Source: Lachnospiraceae bacterium
GTDB taxonomy: Bacteria > Bacillota > Clostridia > Lachnospirales > Lachnospiraceae
Direction of reading: 5' to 3'
Assembly: GCA_910575555.1 (NCBI GenBank)
Contig: CAJTFX010000009.1
Location: forward strand, 62,001-126,000
Length of the DNA stretch: 64,000 bases
The translations under genes and the position numbers were made by a program. Positions 62,330 through 64,000 of the stretch are shown here, one piece after another. Position 1 is the first letter of the stretch. Each line of letters starts with the position of its first letter. Below the pieces are notes generated by a model. That model saw nothing but the letters and a program-made list of their open reading frames with translations, was not told the DNA's origin and made no database searches.

Positions 62330-63145
62330 TTACCGTGAGGCCGAAGGCATAACGCTGCCTGCTCCCTCTCCGTCTCGACAGAATTTCAAAACCTCTTCCC
62401 ATGCCATACTGCCTCCAAACAAATCCAGCGCGCTTCCTACAGTGACATTCAGGCGGTTCTGCCCCAGCGCCTTTAACTGCTTCAAATCCTCAAAGCTTCC
62501 CACGCCTCCGGCGTATGTTATGGGAATTTTTCCCCAGCTTCCCAGCATCTTTACCAGTTCTGTTTCCACTCCCTGCGCTTTTCCCTCCACATCCACCGCA
62601 TGAACCAGATATTCATCTGCGTATTTTGACAATTGCTCCAACAGAGATTGGGACAGTTTTTCTTCTGTAAATTTCTGCCACCGGTCTGTGACAATGTAAT
62701 AATCCTCTCCCTGCCTTCTGCAGCTTAAGTCCAGAACCAGATGTTCTTTTCCTACGGCTTTCTGCAGTTTATGCAGATTCTCATAATGAATGACTCCGTT
62801 TCGGAACACATAAGAGGTAACAATTACATGGCTTGCGCCTGCGTTGAGGAACTCAGCGGCGTTCTCCGCATGAATGCCGCCTCCTGCCTGCATCCCGCCG
62901 GGATAGGCTCTTAAAGCCTTTAAAGCCTGTTCTCTGGTGGCTTCATACCATGGGCTGTCTGCAGGATTTAAAAGTATAATATGGCCGCCCCGGATGCCGC
63001 AGCTTTGGTACAGCCCGGCATAGAATACGCTGTCCTGTTCTGATACAAAATTTTCTTCTGCATAGCTTCCCTGATCCTTCAGGCTTCCTCCTACAATTTG
63101 CTTTACTTTTCCATTGTGTATATCAATGCATGGCCGAAATTCCAT
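62330..63145 (-). CDS. HisA-like isomerase, eukaryotic-type
   Basis: 271 residues, TIM barrel of the HisA/HisF family: MEFRPCIDIHNGKVKQIVGG, PGGMQAGGGIHAENAAEFLN, LVLDLSCRRQGEDYYIVTDR and ITYAGGVGSFEDLKQLKALG. The insertion-rich form resembles the fungal HIS6-type phosphoribosylformimino-AICAR ribotide isomerase found in some Clostridia. It stands alone, not in a his operon. hisA function is likely but a paralogous role cannot be excluded. Confidence 0.85.
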   Translation of the reverse strand: MEFRPCIDIHNGKVKQIVGGSLKDQGSYAEENFVSEQDSVFYAGLYQSCGIRGGHIILLNPADSPWYEATREQALKALRAYPGGMQAGGGIHAENAAEFLNAGASHVIVTSYVFRNGVIHYENLHKLQKAVGKEHLVLDLSCRRQGEDYYIVTDRWQKFTEEKLSQSLLEQLSKYADEYLVHAVDVEGKAQGVETELVKMLGSWGKIPITYAGGVGSFEDLKQLKALGQNRLNVTVGSALDLFGGSMAWEEVLKFCRDGEGAGSVMPSASR

Positions 63146-63267
63146 TTTTTCACTTCTTTCTATATTATTAATGTTAGCGTATTATTTTAACAGCAGATTT
63201 ATTTTACTACAAATGACGGTTGATTGAAATGGGAAATTCGTTTTTTCAATTTTCTGTCCGCCAGTCG

Positions 63268-63296
63268 TTGACAGTTCCCTGCTTTTTTGATAAAAT
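63268..63296 (+). promoter_or_regulatory. guaB promoter
   Basis: TTGACA (63268-63273), 17 bases, TAAAAT (63291-63296), about 60 bases before the ATG. Confidence 0.85.
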
Positions 63297-63355
63297 CGTG
63301 GGAATAACACTTACACTCAAGAGCATATTGAATTTCAAAGAAAGCGAGGAAAACA

Positions 63356-64000
63356 ATGGGTACAATTATCGGCGAAGGAATCACATTTGACGACATATTA
63401 TTAGTTCCAGCATATTCAGAAGTTACACCGAATATGGTAGACTTATCCACCAACCTGACCAAAACAGTAAAATTAAACATCCCTATGATGAGTGCCAGCA
63501 TGGACACCGTAACAGAACACAGAATGGCAATTGCCATGGCACGTCAGGGCGGCATCGGCATCATTCACAAGAATATGTCAGTTGCAGCGCAGGCTGAGGA
63601 AGTGGACAAGGTAAAGCGTTCGGAAAACGGCGTAATTACAGATCCTTTCTCCCTTTCCCCAGAACATACCCTGCAGGATGCGGACAACCTTATGGGCAAA
63701 TTCCGGATTTCCGGAGTACCCATTACAGAGAACGGCAGACTGGTGGGCATCATTACCAACCGCGACTTAAAATTCGAAGAGGACTTTTCCAGAAAAATCA
63801 AAGAATCTATGACTTCAGAACATCTGGTGACTGCCCGGGAAGGCATCACACTGGAAGAAGCGAAAACAATTCTCGCCAAAGCCCGGAAGGAAAAACTTCC
63901 AATCGTAGATGAAAACTTCAACCTCAAAGGCCTTATTACCATTAAGGATATTGAAAAGCAAATTAAATACCCGATGTCTGCCAAGGACGCACAGGGCAGA
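63356..64000 (+). CDS. guaB: IMP dehydrogenase, 5' part
   Basis: 215 codons are in the window and the gene runs off the right edge. Start ATG 63356 follows [51 protein letters not shown] and GIIHKNM are the N-terminal TIM-barrel motifs, followed by two CBS repeats (about 95-205) that act as allosteric sensors. Converts IMP to XMP in GMP synthesis. The catalytic Cys loop lies beyond the window. Confidence 0.96.
   Translation, partial: MGTIIGEGITFDDILLVPAYSEVTPNMVDLSTNLTKTVKLNIPMMSASMDTVTEHRMAIAMARQGGIGIIHKNMSVAAQAEEVDKVKRSENGVITDPFSLSPEHTLQDADNLMGKFRISGVPITENGRLVGIITNRDLKFEEDFSRKIKESMTSEHLVTAREGITLEEAKTILAKARKEKLPIVDENFNLKGLITIKDIEKQIKYPMSAKDAQGR

Noticed and set aside
63199-63984. Minus-strand ORFs opposite guaB
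   Set aside because: Shadows of the conserved guaB coding frame.

Overview
The window looks like chromosome from a gut Clostridia (Firmicutes), most likely a flagellated member of the Lachnospiraceae. The basis is the gene content: LL-diaminopimelate aminotransferase, CsrA next to flagellin, BspA-like/Big_2 surface protein, GPH and ribose-type sugar transporters, AraC regulator fused to a GH39 domain, and Clostridia-style sigma-A promoters and AGGAGG ribosome sites. This is inferred from protein families, not from an rRNA or a database search. No rRNA, tRNA or CRISPR array was seen.

Left part (1-16.1 kb) is an accessory region that is partly decayed. A Bpu10I-type restriction-modification operon with its own controller protein (1-2.8 kb) is followed by an unknown protein, a broken P-loop ATPase, a YhcG-type PD-(D/E)XK nuclease, a triply damaged Tn916-family integrase with an xis remnant, and an ABC exporter / lipoprotein / two-component module of the antimicrobial-peptide-sensing kind (8.2-14.7 kb). 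Three direct copies of one repeat (3.8, 6.6 and 15.5 kb) bracket these blocks and look like attachment-site scars.

Middle part (16-37.6 kb) holds an Lgt-like enzyme paired with a cysteine-rich lipoprotein, a 1091-residue surface protein, two hairpin-type miniature elements, an ABC-2 exporter with an RR-HK pair and a TetR-controlled membrane protein, MgtC, an ABC-F protein, and a second exporter locus (ATPase, a permease that appears internally duplicated, lipoprotein, small secreted protein).

At 37.9-41.5 kb a flagellin gene and csrA lie beside a FimB-sized tyrosine recombinase. Between them two near-identical 30-bp sites sit in inverted orientation around 161 bp that contain a sigma-D-like promoter pointing away from csrA/flagellin. 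I propose this is a phase-variation switch, read here in the OFF orientation.

From 43 to 56.9 kb the genes form a sugar-glycoside locus. It contains a ribose-type ABC importer, ROK kinase, two sugar isomerase/epimerases, two Gfo/Idh/MocA oxidoreductases, a DUF6379-type small subunit, a GPH symporter and an AraC-GH39 regulator. One operon (oxidoreductase + DUF6379 + isomerase) matches the gut C-glycoside deglycosidase (puerarin-type) module. The two operon promoters share a palindrome and an identically spaced upstream motif, which argues for one regulon. The right end (57-64 kb) is core metabolism: asnA, dapL, dapF, an ANTAR regulator, glnA, a stand-alone HisA-like isomerase and the start of guaB.
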